Source: Rhizobium sp. L1K21
GTDB taxonomy: Bacteria; Pseudomonadota; Alphaproteobacteria; Rhizobiales; Rhizobiaceae
Direction of reading: 5' to 3'
Length of the DNA: 64,000 bases
Assembly (NCBI RefSeq): GCF_024055895.1
Contig: NZ_JAMXLE010000001.1
Span: forward strand, 620,001-684,000
Part shown: positions 1 through 8,633 of the stretch, in pieces
Layout of the letters: every line of letters starts with the position of its first letter
How positions within the stretch are numbered: position 1 is the first letter of the stretch
Notes under the pieces: model-generated
Told to the model about the DNA's origin: nothing
What the model saw: the letters and a program-made list of their open reading frames with translations, nothing else
The model's database searches: none
Translations under genes and position numbers: made by a program

Positions 1-381
1 GACCGAGTATGTTATGCGCGCCAAGTCGCCGTGTGTCTCGACTCCAATTTCAGTGTTTTCTTGTAGGAGTTCAAAGGCCGCGCAGAAATCCTTCAACGCA
101 GTACCCATGTCCGGAGCGAGTTCGAACAGGTAGCCAATCGCTCCGAAGGACCTTGGATCGAAAGCTTCAGCGAATTCGATGCTGAAGGTCGGTCGCTTAG
201 TTTCTGCCGCAGCTGCGCGCAACAGCGACGAGAAGGCAGACAGTGTGATTTCGGAGGTTTGCATCACGGGTTGAATTCTGTGCTGCAATCCTGACGATTC
301 GATGACTCGTGCAGGATCACCGCCATGTCGCCTCACGATTTCGTCAAAGCCAATTGTGACACCTGCGTGAACCATGCCCAT
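1..381 (-). CDS. AraC-type transcriptional regulator, N-terminal part (runs off the window)
   Basis: Reading the minus strand from the ATG at 381 gives 127 uninterrupted residues down to base 1, so only the N-terminal part is in view and the gene continues leftwards. A second in-frame ATG lies at 375. The stretch FGAIGYLFELAPDMG followed by ALKDFCAAFELL resembles the ligand-sensing domain (arabinose-binding type, PF12625) found at the N-terminus of many AraC/XylS activators. The DNA-binding half would lie outside the window. The gene is divergent from the permease at 608, with 226 bp between them, so it probably controls uptake and breakdown of the microcompartment substrate; that role is inferred from position only. 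A different sensor-domain regulator family is possible because the helix-turn-helix is not visible. Confidence 0.62.
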   Translation of the reverse strand, partial: MGMVHAGVTIGFDEIVRRHGGDPARVIESSGLQHRIQPVMQTSEITLSAFSSLLRAAAAETKRPTFSIEFAEAFDPRSFGAIGYLFELAPDMGTALKDFCAAFELLQENTEIGVETHGDLARITYSV

Positions 382-607
382 ATGGCCTACGGTTGGAGGC
401 TGAGGTGGCCTGCTGCGAGCTGGTTCCAATTTGATACCCTCACCAGTGGTTACGGTCCTTGTATGTGGACATCGCAAAAATATCACAAAACTGAAGCATT
501 AACGCAATCTTTTGGCAAAAACTGTCAAAAACCGCGTCCGACTTTGTCAAGCATGTTTTCTTTGGATTGGGCAGATTTTGTTTATCTCTAAAGGGGGACA
601 TATTTAA
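382..607 (+). promoter_or_regulatory. Divergent intergenic region upstream of the permease
   Basis: This AT-rich gap separates the AraC-type gene from the permease. It has runs of A (475-484 and 520-534 area) typical of an AraC-controlled promoter, and a strong ribosome binding site, AAGGGGGA at 591-598, nine bases before the permease ATG. No gene was seen in it. The promoter position cannot be fixed from sequence alone. Confidence 0.45.
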
Positions 608-2032
608 ATGTCGGATAAATCAACTCAGGTGGGCCTCAAGCCCGAAGCGCTCGGCATGGCGAGCATAGTTTTCTTTGTTGTTGCTGCGGCTGCCCCGCTC
701 ACTGCCGTGGTGGGGGCAGCACCGCTGGCTTTCGGAATTGGTAACGGTGCTGGCGCTCCAGCTGCCTACATCATGGCTGGCCTTGTCTATTTGATCTTTG
801 CCGCTGGTTTTACAGCCATGAGCCGTCACGTCGGTAGCGCTGGAGCATTTTATGTCTTTGTGTCTAAAGGACTGGGAAAATCGTGGGGAGGTGCAGCCGG
901 TGCAATCACCTTGCTCACCTATGTCGAAATTCAGATCGCTGTTTATGCATTCATCGGCATCGTCATGTCGGGTATCGGGGAATCTGCTGGCTTGAGCCTA
1001 CCGTGGTGGGCATGGGCGGGTGTCTGTATGATCGTGGTTGACTTCTTCGCCACACGGCACATTGAGTTCTCTGGGAAGGTGCTTGGTATCTGCATGCTTG
1101 GCGAGGTTGCGGTCCTGCTTATCCTGGATATTGCAATCCTCCTGCAAGGTGGCGGCCCTGAGGGCATTTCGTTTGCGTCCTTTACGCCGGGTGCAGTGTT
1201 CTCAACCGGTCTGGGCATTAGTCTGTTGTTCGCCGTGGCATCGTTTATCGGCTTCGAGGCGACCGTCATTTTCGCCGAGGAGGCCAAGAATCCTCGTCGC
1301 ACGATCCCGGCAGCAACCTATGTGGCGGTTATCGCAATAACGATCTTCTACGCCTTCTCGGCCTGGTGCATGGTCGTTGCATATGGGCCGTCCAGCATCA
1401 AGGAGGTCGCCAACGGCGATCTCTCAGATTTATTTATGAACACTGCCGGCGCTCGGGTCGGCAACTGGCTCAAGGTTGCGATGACGGCCTTGCTCATCAC
1501 CAGCCTGTTCGCTGCGGCTCTGTCATTTCAGAACACGATCAGCCGTTATCTCTTTGCGCTGGGCCGCGACGGTTTACTGCCGAAGGCGCTTGGTAATGCC
1601 CATCCGGTGCATCGGTCGCCCAAGTTTGCAAGCCATTCCTATACCGTTGTGGCGGTCGTCTTCGTGGGTATTTCGGCAGTCCTCAGCCTGGATCCCTACA
1701 CGATCCTCTACTCTTGGCTGGCGGCGGCAGCGGCGCTTAGCATTCTCATCGTCCAAATATTGGTCTGCTTTGCTATTTTGCGCTTCTTCAATGCCGATCA
1801 GCGCGGCGCGACCTTGTGGCAAAGCCGTCTTTCTCCCATCCTCGCTATTGCAGGGCTTGGTGGCTTTACGTTGATCGCTCTCTCCAACCTCTCACTTCTG
1901 ACAGGAGATGAATCATGGAGGGTTTGGCTGGTCCCGCTCGCTATCGTAATCCTCGGGGTAATCGGCTGGTGGCGGTCTTCGCAGGTCGAGACGGACGCTA
2001 CCAATTCCTTGGCATCGCAAGTCGGTGAGTAA
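608..2032 (+). CDS. APC-family amino acid/amine permease
   Basis: A 474-residue inner-membrane transporter of the APC (amino acid-polyamine-organocation) superfamily. About twelve hydrophobic segments are visible, and the N-terminus (LGMASIVFFVVAAAAPLT, then GAPAAYIMAGLVYLIFAAGF) has the usual helix 1-2 layout with a glycine-rich break. The loop FAEEAKNPRRTIPAA is the conserved EE(x)KNPRRTIP signature between helices. As first gene of a plus-strand operon that continues into a kinase and a microcompartment, it most likely imports the pathway substrate, probably 1-amino-2-propanol or a close amino alcohol. Similar permeases stand in the RMM-type microcompartment loci of mycobacteria; the exact substrate is inferred. 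Start chosen for its good Shine-Dalgarno sequence. Confidence 0.88.
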   Translation: MSDKSTQVGLKPEALGMASIVFFVVAAAAPLTAVVGAAPLAFGIGNGAGAPAAYIMAGLVYLIFAAGFTAMSRHVGSAGAFYVFVSKGLGKSWGGAAGAITLLTYVEIQIAVYAFIGIVMSGIGESAGLSLPWWAWAGVCMIVVDFFATRHIEFSGKVLGICMLGEVAVLLILDIAILLQGGGPEGISFASFTPGAVFSTGLGISLLFAVASFIGFEATVIFAEEAKNPRRTIPAATYVAVIAITIFYAFSAWCMVVAYGPSSIKEVANGDLSDLFMNTAGARVGNWLKVAMTALLITSLFAAALSFQNTISRYLFALGRDGLLPKALGNAHPVHRSPKFASHSYTVVAVVFVGISAVLSLDPYTILYSWLAAAAALSILIVQILVCFAILRFFNADQRGATLWQSRLSPILAIAGLGGFTLIALSNLSLLTGDESWRVWLVPLAIVILGVIGWWRSSQVETDATNSLASQVGE

Positions 2033-2042
2033 GGAGCGGACC

Positions 2043-2855
2043 ATGCATTACGATCTTGAGCAGGTGGTACTGCCTGATGGGAACGTCATGGAATATGTGC
2101 GTCGGCCAAATGGAGACCAGCCGATCATCCTGATCCACGGGTATGCTGACAGCTGGTATTCGTTCAAAGGGGTTCTGGACTACCTGCCACAGAAGTTCGC
2201 AGCTTATGCGCCAACTCTCTTGGGTCACGGCAGATCCTCGAAGCCAAAGCAGGCCTACTCAATACCGGGATATGCTGCCAATGTCGTGAAATTTATGAAT
2301 CTGATGGGCATCGAACGAGCGGCAATCGTGGGGCATTCCATGGGAAGCTTTGTCGCGCAGAGTATTGCGCTTAGCGATCCGGACAGGGTTTCCAGCCTTG
2401 TCCTGATCGGAAGTGCGATTACTGCCGACAATCCTGTGCTTCGAAGTGTCCACGAAGAAGCGCTTGAATTCGCGGACCCGGTTCCTTCCGACTTTGTTTG
2501 GGAGTTTCAGGGAGGCACCTGTGTTGGTCCAGTCGACGCCTCCATGTCGATGGAGGATATCGTCAAGGAAAGCAGTCAGCTTCCCACGCATGTTTGGGAA
2601 GCCGCGGTCAAGGGGTTGATAGATTATCGACCCGCCGACTTTGACGGCATGGCGCTACATTCGCTTGTAACACCGACACTTGTGCTTGGAGGGACGAAGG
2701 ATGAAATCTTCGTTGAGGACGCGCAAAGGCAACTTGCGGACATATTGCCCAATGCAGAAATCCTGCTCAACCCGGATGTCGGCCATTCTCCGAATTGGGA
2801 GAAATCGGAACGGACTGCCTTGCAGATAGCGGAATTTGTCGGAAGACATCGCTGA
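2043..2855 (+). CDS. Alpha/beta hydrolase
   Basis: A 270-residue alpha/beta-fold hydrolase. Visible elements in order: the oxyanion strand HGYADSW (about residues 32-38), the nucleophile elbow GHSMGS with Ser99, a late Asp in the LVLGGTKDE strand, and the catalytic His in DVGHSPNW near the C-terminus. The start at 2043 is preferred over an upstream ATG at 2025, which overlaps the permease, because AAGGAG sits at 2031-2036. It lies 10 bp after the permease stop and is surely co-transcribed. No member of the described aminopropanol pathway needs a hydrolase. It may cleave an ester or amide form of the amino alcohol, or remove a stalled intermediate; this is a guess from context. Confidence 0.85.
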   Translation: MHYDLEQVVLPDGNVMEYVRRPNGDQPIILIHGYADSWYSFKGVLDYLPQKFAAYAPTLLGHGRSSKPKQAYSIPGYAANVVKFMNLMGIERAAIVGHSMGSFVAQSIALSDPDRVSSLVLIGSAITADNPVLRSVHEEALEFADPVPSDFVWEFQGGTCVGPVDASMSMEDIVKESSQLPTHVWEAAVKGLIDYRPADFDGMALHSLVTPTLVLGGTKDEIFVEDAQRQLADILPNAEILLNPDVGHSPNWEKSERTALQIAEFVGRHR

Positions 2856-3082
2856 ACCGCTTCTCGAGCGAGGCGTTCTTAAGTGCCTTTCGATCCATAC
2901 ATACGGCTCACAACGGATCTTTGGACAGGTTTTGCGGCACTTGTTCGGTTCCAATGTGGGCCAGGTTGCGCGGGAAGCGGTGCGGTTCAGCGGCGGAAGT
3001 TTGGCATTTGGCCTCGCGGCAGGTGATACCGCTGAGGTGCTGAACCTCCAGTAGAGTTTATAACGATAATCGAGTGACGTAC

Positions 3083-4090
3083 ATGACCAATATAGCTTTC
3101 GATGTTCAAGACGAGCAGGCCCCGGCGGACGAGTTGATTAATCAGGCTCTTGTGCTGTGGGCGCTACCCTCGGGCTCCCGGGCGCATCTGATCAACATAT
3201 CGGAAAATGCGACCTACCTGGTTCGCTCTCCGAACGGCAAACGCAATGTTCTGCGCGTGCATCGTGAAAACTATCACACACATCGCGCAATCGAATGCGA
3301 ATTGGCATGGGCAAAAGCCCTGCGGGAGGAAGGTTCCGTCCAGACGCCGAATTATCTTGTGGGGAGGAATGGTGACCCTATCCAGATATTGGAAATGGGC
3401 GCCGGTTTCGCTCCACGTTACATGGTGATGTTCGAATTCGTCGAAGGCAAGGAGCCTAACCCGGACGAAGATCTGATCGGGCTTTTCGAGCACTTGGGTG
3501 AAATGGCGGCCCATACCCATAATCATTCCCTGGAATGGGAAAGGCCTAACGACTTCGAGCGAATGCAGTGGACGACCGAAACCGTATTTGGACCAGATGC
3601 GACTTGGGGTGATTGGCGCAATGGGCCGAATGTTGGCACCCAAGACGGCGAGGTGCTTGAAGAGCTTGAGCTGGTCATCAAGCACAGGCTCGATGCTTTC
3701 GGTCGCAGCAAGGGCCGTTTTGGACTGATCCACGCGGATATGCGCCTAGCTAACCTCCTGATCGACGGCGATACCACTTATGTCATTGATTTCGATGACT
3801 GTGGGTTGGGCTGGTATCTTTATGATTTTGCCGCCGGCATATCGTTTATGGAAGAACATCCCCAAGTTCCGGCTTTGAAAGAAGCCTGGGTCAAGGGATA
3901 CCGCAAAGTGCGGAATCTTCCGAACGCCGACTACGACGAGTTGGATACTTTTGTGATGTTGCGCCGTGTGGCTCTGCTCGCCTGGATGGGCACCCACCCG
4001 GAAGTGGAGGTCGTCAAAGAGCTTTCGGGCGATTTCTGCAAAAACACGGTACGTCTCGCCAAGGAATATCTGGAAAGCATGCGGGGATGA
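3083..4090 (+). CDS. APH-fold small-molecule kinase, probable amino-alcohol kinase
   Basis: A phosphotransferase of the aminoglycoside/choline/homoserine kinase (APH) fold, 335 residues. The catalytic loop HADMRLAN (His217, Asp219, Asn224) and the metal-binding IDFDD (Asp236 onward) are intact. In RMM-type loci such a kinase phosphorylates 1-amino-2-propanol to 1-amino-2-propanol O-phosphate, the substrate of the phospho-lyase encoded at 5185, and the pairing here supports that role. A GTG three codons upstream (3074) is an alternative start. It follows a 227-bp gap after the hydrolase in which no gene was recognised, so it may have its own promoter. Homoserine or choline kinase activity is less likely given the neighbours. 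Confidence 0.85.
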   Translation: MTNIAFDVQDEQAPADELINQALVLWALPSGSRAHLINISENATYLVRSPNGKRNVLRVHRENYHTHRAIECELAWAKALREEGSVQTPNYLVGRNGDPIQILEMGAGFAPRYMVMFEFVEGKEPNPDEDLIGLFEHLGEMAAHTHNHSLEWERPNDFERMQWTTETVFGPDATWGDWRNGPNVGTQDGEVLEELELVIKHRLDAFGRSKGRFGLIHADMRLANLLIDGDTTYVIDFDDCGLGWYLYDFAAGISFMEEHPQVPALKEAWVKGYRKVRNLPNADYDELDTFVMLRRVALLAWMGTHPEVEVVKELSGDFCKNTVRLAKEYLESMRG

Positions 4091-4178
4091 ACAAGGTTTT
4101 CGGGACTGTGAGGGCGCGCGGAAAGTCATACGGCGTGTTCGTTGATCTGAGCCATCTGCTTTATCCGCTTTGGATGTC

Positions 4179-4934
4179 TTACGGCAGCACTAGGGCCGTG
4201 CCGGCCTTTTTCAGCACTGCATCAAGTTCGCTTTCGGGGCTTGTGTCCGTTATCACCGAGACATTGGCCTGCCAGCGTGCGTAACAGAACAGAGCCTCCT
4301 TGTTGAACTTGCTGCTATCGGCCAGAACATATGTATGGAGCGCCCTCTCCATCATGGTCTGGTAAAGCCGGCCTGCTGGAATAGCCGCATCACTGGGGCC
4401 CTCCTCAGAAAGGCCGGATGCACCGAGAAATGCCTTTGTCGCACGATAGCGGCTGAGCGCCTCGATCGTGTCCGCTCCCTGGACAAGACCCTCGTGGCCA
4501 TTGACCTCGCCGGGCAGCATATGAACCGAGATATTGTCGCATGTCCCCAATGCAAGCGCGACGTGGAACGAAGGCGTGACCACCGTGAGCGGACCTTTGA
4601 ACAGCGCCAAAGCCTTGGCGAAGTAGCGCGTTGTGATGCCGCCGCCAATCATCAGCACGTCGCTGGGCTCGACGACGTCTACCGCCATCCGTGCAATTAG
4701 CTCGCGCTCGGCAACCTGGATGTGTTCGCGCTCGCTGACCGCCGGTTCGTGAGAAATGATGCGTAGCGCGCCGCCATAGGTCCTGTTGATCAGGCCGCGG
4801 TCGGTGAGTGCCGACAGATCCCGCCTGATTGTTTCCGATGAAACGTCATAACGCCGTGCCAGCTCGTTCACGCGAAGCGCCGGCTCACGGCTGAGGTCTT
4901 CTATGATTGTTGTTTGCCGTTCAATTTTGTCCAT
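4179..4934 (-). CDS. DeoR-family transcriptional repressor
   Basis: A 251-residue DeoR-type regulator. The N-terminal winged helix-turn-helix is clear (LRVNELARRYDVSSETIRRD, about residues 20-40, followed by the TYGGA wing), and the C-terminal two thirds have the sugar-phosphate-sensing DeoRC fold (motifs LMIGGGITTRYFAKAL and KAFLGASGL). The start at 4934 is chosen over an in-frame ATG at 5018 because MDKIERQ is the normal family beginning and GGGGA precedes it. It is divergent from the phospho-lyase gene, with a long inverted repeat in between, and probably represses the catabolic and shell operon until a phosphorylated intermediate binds. The ligand is inferred; family members sense phosphorylated metabolites. 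Confidence 0.9.
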   Translation of the reverse strand: MDKIERQTTIIEDLSREPALRVNELARRYDVSSETIRRDLSALTDRGLINRTYGGALRIISHEPAVSEREHIQVAERELIARMAVDVVEPSDVLMIGGGITTRYFAKALALFKGPLTVVTPSFHVALALGTCDNISVHMLPGEVNGHEGLVQGADTIEALSRYRATKAFLGASGLSEEGPSDAAIPAGRLYQTMMERALHTYVLADSSKFNKEALFCYARWQANVSVITDTSPESELDAVLKKAGTALVLP

Positions 4935-5001
4935 TGGTTCCCCCGGGACACGCCGTTTCTGGAGATTTACTGCATAACCGCAACAGATCGCAAGCCGCAC
5001 C

Positions 5002-5043
5002 GTTGTGTTGCAAGTCACACATCTGCGTGTGGCAAATCACAAC
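5002..5043. promoter_or_regulatory. Nested inverted repeat, probable DeoR operator
   Basis: Between the divergent DeoR gene and the phospho-lyase gene lies a two-layer palindrome: GTTGTG at 5002-5007 pairs with CACAAC at 5038-5043, and inside it CACAC at 5016-5020 pairs with GTGTG at 5027-5031 around the loop ATCTGC. It lies 68 bp from the DeoR start codon and 142 bp from the lyase start, where a shared operator would be expected. A smaller palindrome TTCGCGAA lies at 5080-5087. Confidence 0.45.
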
Positions 5044-5184
5044 TACAAAAGTGACCGAAATTCAACATTTTCTTCAAAATTCGCGAAAATTATCCAGTTT
5101 TGGGTGAAATCGTGCTTCTGAATTTTCCTACTTGTGCCCGACTTAAAAACATGTATGTTGGAAGTCAGTCAAAGGAAAGTATTC

Positions 5185-6462
5185 ATGTTCGATTACAGCG
5201 CATTCTCATTCGAGGACAAGGAGCAGCTCTACGCCAAGGCGAGAGCGTTCTGGAATCCCGGCAAGGTGGATTTCTGGCGCGGCGAGGGCATCGACCTCGT
5301 TATCGACAAGCGGCAGGGCTATTATCTCTACGATATCGAAGGCCGCCGGCTTATCGATCTGCACATCAATGGCGGAACGTTCAATTTCGGCCATCGTCAT
5401 CCCGAACTCGTCGAAACGCTGAAACTGGCGCTTGATCACTTCGATATCGGCAATCACTGGTTTCCCTCGGCGGCCCGCACGGCCTTCGCCGAGGAATTCC
5501 TGAAGACTGCACCCGGCATGGACTTCTGCGTTTTCGGCGCCGGCGGTGCCGAAGCCGTCGAGCTGGCAATCAAGAGCGCGCGCTATGCAACCAAGCGCCG
5601 CCGGATCGTTTCCATCATCAAGGGCTATCACGGCCATTCCGGGCTTTCCGTTGCCACAGGCGATGCCCGGTTCAGTAAGATCTTCCTCGCAGACCGCCCC
5701 GAGGAATTCACGCAGGTGCCGTTCCGCGATCTCGGCGCACTCGAAGCGGAACTGAAAAAGGGCGATGTGGCTGCCTTCATCCTCGAAACCATTCCGGCGA
5801 CCTATGGGTTTCCGATGCCTTCGGTCGAATATCTGCGCGGCTGTGTAGACCTCTGCCGCAAATATGATGTGATGTATATCGCCGATGAAGTGCAGACGGG
5901 GCTGATGCGCACCGGCCACATGTGGGGCTGGCAGGCCTACGGCATTCAGCCGGATATCTTCGTTTCGGCAAAGGGCATAAGCGGGGGCATCTATCCGATA
6001 AGCGTTGCCTGCATGACCGAACGCTGCGCTGCATGGCAGCGCGAAGACGGCGCAGCGCACATCACCACTGCCGGCGGCTCCGAGCTTGGCTGCGTTGTCG
6101 GTCTCAAGGTTCTTGAAATGCTGCAACGGCCCGAAGTCGTTGTCAATGTACATGCCGTGGCACAGTTCTTCGCTGAAGGGTTGGCCGAAATACAGTCCCG
6201 GAACAGCGACATTTTTGGCGGTATTCGCCAGAAGGGTGTCATTCTCGGACTTGAGTTCGAGCATCCCGAAGGCGCCGTCTACGCCTCACGCGCGCTCTAT
6301 GAAAACGGCATCTGGGCGATTTTCTCGTCACTCGACAAGCGCGTCCTGCAATTCAAACCAGGCGTCCTGCTTGATGCGCCTTTGTGTCAGGAAATTTTAG
6401 ATCGCTTCAATGCAGCCATGCCTCTGCTGCGCCAGAGGCTGGCAAAGGCGTCGCGGAACTAA
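5185..6462 (+). CDS. Class-III aminotransferase-fold enzyme, probable amino-alcohol phosphate phospho-lyase
   Basis: A PLP enzyme of the class-III aminotransferase fold, 425 residues. The PLP lysine is Lys263 in FVSAKGISGG, preceded by the cofactor-binding DEVQTG. Relatives include ethanolamine-phosphate phospho-lyase, which splits an amino-alcohol phosphate into an aldehyde, ammonia and phosphate without transamination. With an APH kinase and a CoA-acylating aldehyde dehydrogenase next to it, the expected reaction is 1-amino-2-propanol O-phosphate to propionaldehyde. Start 5185 is preferred over 5134 because AAAGGAAA lies just ahead at 5171. It opens the plus-strand operon that runs through all shell genes; the dehydrogenase follows after 16 bp. 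A true transaminase cannot be excluded from sequence. Confidence 0.85.
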   Translation: MFDYSAFSFEDKEQLYAKARAFWNPGKVDFWRGEGIDLVIDKRQGYYLYDIEGRRLIDLHINGGTFNFGHRHPELVETLKLALDHFDIGNHWFPSAARTAFAEEFLKTAPGMDFCVFGAGGAEAVELAIKSARYATKRRRIVSIIKGYHGHSGLSVATGDARFSKIFLADRPEEFTQVPFRDLGALEAELKKGDVAAFILETIPATYGFPMPSVEYLRGCVDLCRKYDVMYIADEVQTGLMRTGHMWGWQAYGIQPDIFVSAKGISGGIYPISVACMTERCAAWQREDGAAHITTAGGSELGCVVGLKVLEMLQRPEVVVNVHAVAQFFAEGLAEIQSRNSDIFGGIRQKGVILGLEFEHPEGAVYASRALYENGIWAIFSSLDKRVLQFKPGVLLDAPLCQEILDRFNAAMPLLRQRLAKASRN

Positions 6463-6478
6463 GGCGGGAGATTTGATT

Positions 6479-8014
6479 ATGCCAGAACAGAATTCTGCAC
6501 CAAGAATGCTGACGCCCGATGTTGCCGCTGCGCGCGCCGGGCAAATGCTGAATACCGCGCGCTGGGCGGTGGACCGATTTTCCAAAACCGACGCACAAAT
6601 CGTCAAAGCTATCGTCAAAGCGATGGCAGATGCGGCTTTCGCGAAGGCGGGAGAATATGCCGAGCGTGCGGTCCGTGAAACGGGATATGGACGCGTCGAG
6701 CACAAGATCATCAAGAACCAGGGTTGCTCGCGCGGTATCTATGACAAATACGCTGATCTCGATTTCGTAACCCCGCGGATCGATCATGCGAAGAAGACGG
6801 TCGAGCTTGCGCGGCCAGCAGGTGTCGTGTTCGCGCTGACGCCTGTTACCAACCCCGTGGCGACGGTCTACTTCAAGACCATTCTCGCTATACTCACCCG
6901 CAATGCGATCATCGTATCGCCGCATCCGGGTGCAAAGAAGGTTTGCGCCGACGCCGTGCGCACCCTGTCGGTTGCCGCCCAGGCAGCTGGTGCGCCTCCC
7001 GGCCTGATCCAGATCGTCGAAGAGCCAACCATTCCGCTGATCGACCACTTCATGAAGAGCGATGAGGTGGACCTGATCGTTGCAACCGGCGGTCCCGCGG
7101 TCGTCAAGGCGGCCTACCGTTCCGGCAATCCGGCCATTGGCGTTGGTTCCGGCAATGCGCCGGTGCTGGTGGACGACACCTGCGATCTGCGCAAGACGGC
7201 GCAATATATTGTCGGCTCCAAGGGCTTCGACAATTCGGTTCTATGTACCAACGAAAGTACCATTCTTGCCTTTGAATCGGTAGCCGACCGGCTGTTGCAG
7301 CAACTCAAGCAGGCCAAGGCCCATATCTGCAAGCCGGATGAGGTTAAGGCTCTGCGCAAGCTGCTCTTCACAGAGAAGGGCTTCAACGTCGAAATGATCG
7401 GCAAGGACGCCAGTGTGATTGCCGAGGCGGCGGGCTTCCGCGCGCAAAATGCTGAGATCCTGGTGGCGCCTGTCGATCTGATCCAGCCTGAGGAACCGCT
7501 GGTTCGTGAAAAGCTCTGCCCGGTCCTCGCTTTTGGCCGCGTTGCCGACTTCCATCAGGGCCTGGCGGCTGCGCGATCGGTGATGCGCAAATCCGGCAAG
7601 GGGCATTCCGCCGTCATTCACTCCACGGATGAACGCCGTATATTGGCTTACGCCAATGCCGTTCCGGCACTGCGTATCGTCGTCAATGTGGGTTGCTCAC
7701 TTGGTGCTTCCGGTTTTGAAACCAACCTTGGCCCCAGCATGACGATCGGAACCGGGTTTGCGGGCGGGTCTTCGGTTGGCGAAAACCTCAAGCCTGACAA
7801 TTTCATCAACTTGGCGCGTATCGCCTATAACAGCTCGGCGTCGGAACCTTTCGGGGTTTTCGAGGGCCTCGAGCGCGATACGCTGCCACCTCCCACACCA
7901 TCCATCCATACCTTCCCCGTCAGCACAGTTTCCGCGCCAGAGGATGGCCAGGACGTGCGGGCCGAACTGCGCAAGCTCATCCAGGAAGAGCTTAAAGCAA
8001 TTCTAGTTGCTTGA
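6479..8014 (+). CDS. CoA-acylating aldehyde dehydrogenase with C-terminal encapsulation helix
   Basis: A 511-residue aldehyde dehydrogenase of the PduP/EutE kind, which turns a toxic aldehyde (here probably propionaldehyde) into acyl-CoA with NAD+. The catalytic cysteine is Cys256 in FDNSVLCTNES. After the end of the catalytic domain comes a proline-rich linker (LPPPTPSIH) and a short amphipathic helix, VRAELRKLIQEELKAIL, ending two residues before the stop. This layout is that of a microcompartment encapsulation peptide, so the enzyme should sit in the lumen. Start 6479 is preceded by GGGAG; an earlier in-frame ATG at 6410 lies inside the previous gene. It is followed after 7 bp by a shell gene. 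Confidence 0.92.
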   Translation: MPEQNSAPRMLTPDVAAARAGQMLNTARWAVDRFSKTDAQIVKAIVKAMADAAFAKAGEYAERAVRETGYGRVEHKIIKNQGCSRGIYDKYADLDFVTPRIDHAKKTVELARPAGVVFALTPVTNPVATVYFKTILAILTRNAIIVSPHPGAKKVCADAVRTLSVAAQAAGAPPGLIQIVEEPTIPLIDHFMKSDEVDLIVATGGPAVVKAAYRSGNPAIGVGSGNAPVLVDDTCDLRKTAQYIVGSKGFDNSVLCTNESTILAFESVADRLLQQLKQAKAHICKPDEVKALRKLLFTEKGFNVEMIGKDASVIAEAAGFRAQNAEILVAPVDLIQPEEPLVREKLCPVLAFGRVADFHQGLAAARSVMRKSGKGHSAVIHSTDERRILAYANAVPALRIVVNVGCSLGASGFETNLGPSMTIGTGFAGGSSVGENLKPDNFINLARIAYNSSASEPFGVFEGLERDTLPPPTPSIHTFPVSTVSAPEDGQDVRAELRKLIQEELKAILVA

Positions 8015-8021
8015 GGTCATA

Positions 8022-8633
8022 ATGCCCGATTTACGTTCTTTTATCTTCATCGATCAGCTTCAGCCACAAACGCTCGCTTACGTGGCGACGTGGATGCGCG
8101 GCAGCCTGCCGCGCGCCAGAATGGCGGCGCAGATTGTCGAAATCGCACCGGGTCTCGACATCGAAGCGCTGACCGATATTGCTCTCAAGAGCGCGGATGT
8201 GAAAGCCGGCCTTCTCGTCGTCGAGCGGCAGTTCGGCACATTGGAATTTCACTCCAGATCCACCTCAGAGGTGCAGGCTGCGGCAGACGCTGTGTTGCAG
8301 GCCCTCGATGCGAGGATCGAAGACGTTGCGCCGCCAAAGATCCTGGCCTCCAAGATCGTGACCCGTGTCGATGATCAGCATGCCTTTCTGATGAACCGTA
8401 ATCGCATGGGCTCGATGATCCTTGGCGGCGACAGCCTTTACCTGCTGGAATGCCAATCGGCTTCCTATGCCATGCTCGCCTGCAACGAGGCGGAGAAGGA
8501 GGCCAATATCAAAGTCATCGACTATCGGATGATCGGCCCCAATGGCCGTCTCTATCTGGCCGGTGATGAAGCCGAAGTGAGAAATGCGCGCAATGCCGCT
8601 GAATCGGCGCTGCGTGCGGCGGGGGCGAATTGA
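8022..8633 (+). CDS. BMC-T shell protein (tandem microcompartment domains), copy 1
   Basis: A 203-residue protein of the tandem-domain (trimer-forming, pseudohexameric) microcompartment shell class. The second domain holds DDQHAFLMNRNRMGSMILGGDSLYLLECQ and the helix ASYAMLACNEAEK, which can be aligned residue for residue with the other large shell protein at 9717 (SDQHAIILNRSRDASILVPGVSLL, FACVAANEAER). Two different BMC-T proteins are a feature of RMM-type shells. Trimers of this class have larger pores and may pass the amino-alcohol phosphate or cofactors. The start at 8022 has GAGG ahead of it. Its TGA overlaps the ATG of the next gene (TGATG). Confidence 0.85.
   Translation: MPDLRSFIFIDQLQPQTLAYVATWMRGSLPRARMAAQIVEIAPGLDIEALTDIALKSADVKAGLLVVERQFGTLEFHSRSTSEVQAAADAVLQALDARIEDVAPPKILASKIVTRVDDQHAFLMNRNRMGSMILGGDSLYLLECQSASYAMLACNEAEKEANIKVIDYRMIGPNGRLYLAGDEAEVRNARNAAESALRAAGAN

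Noticed and set aside
2836-3054. Possible small gene between the hydrolase and the kinase
   Set aside because: A 72-codon frame starts with GTG inside the hydrolase gene, has no ribosome binding site and no family resemblance.
5206-6264. Long minus-strand open frame of 352 codons
   Set aside because: Lies wholly opposite the phospho-lyase gene, has no ribosome binding site or family resemblance and is an effect of GC-rich codon use.
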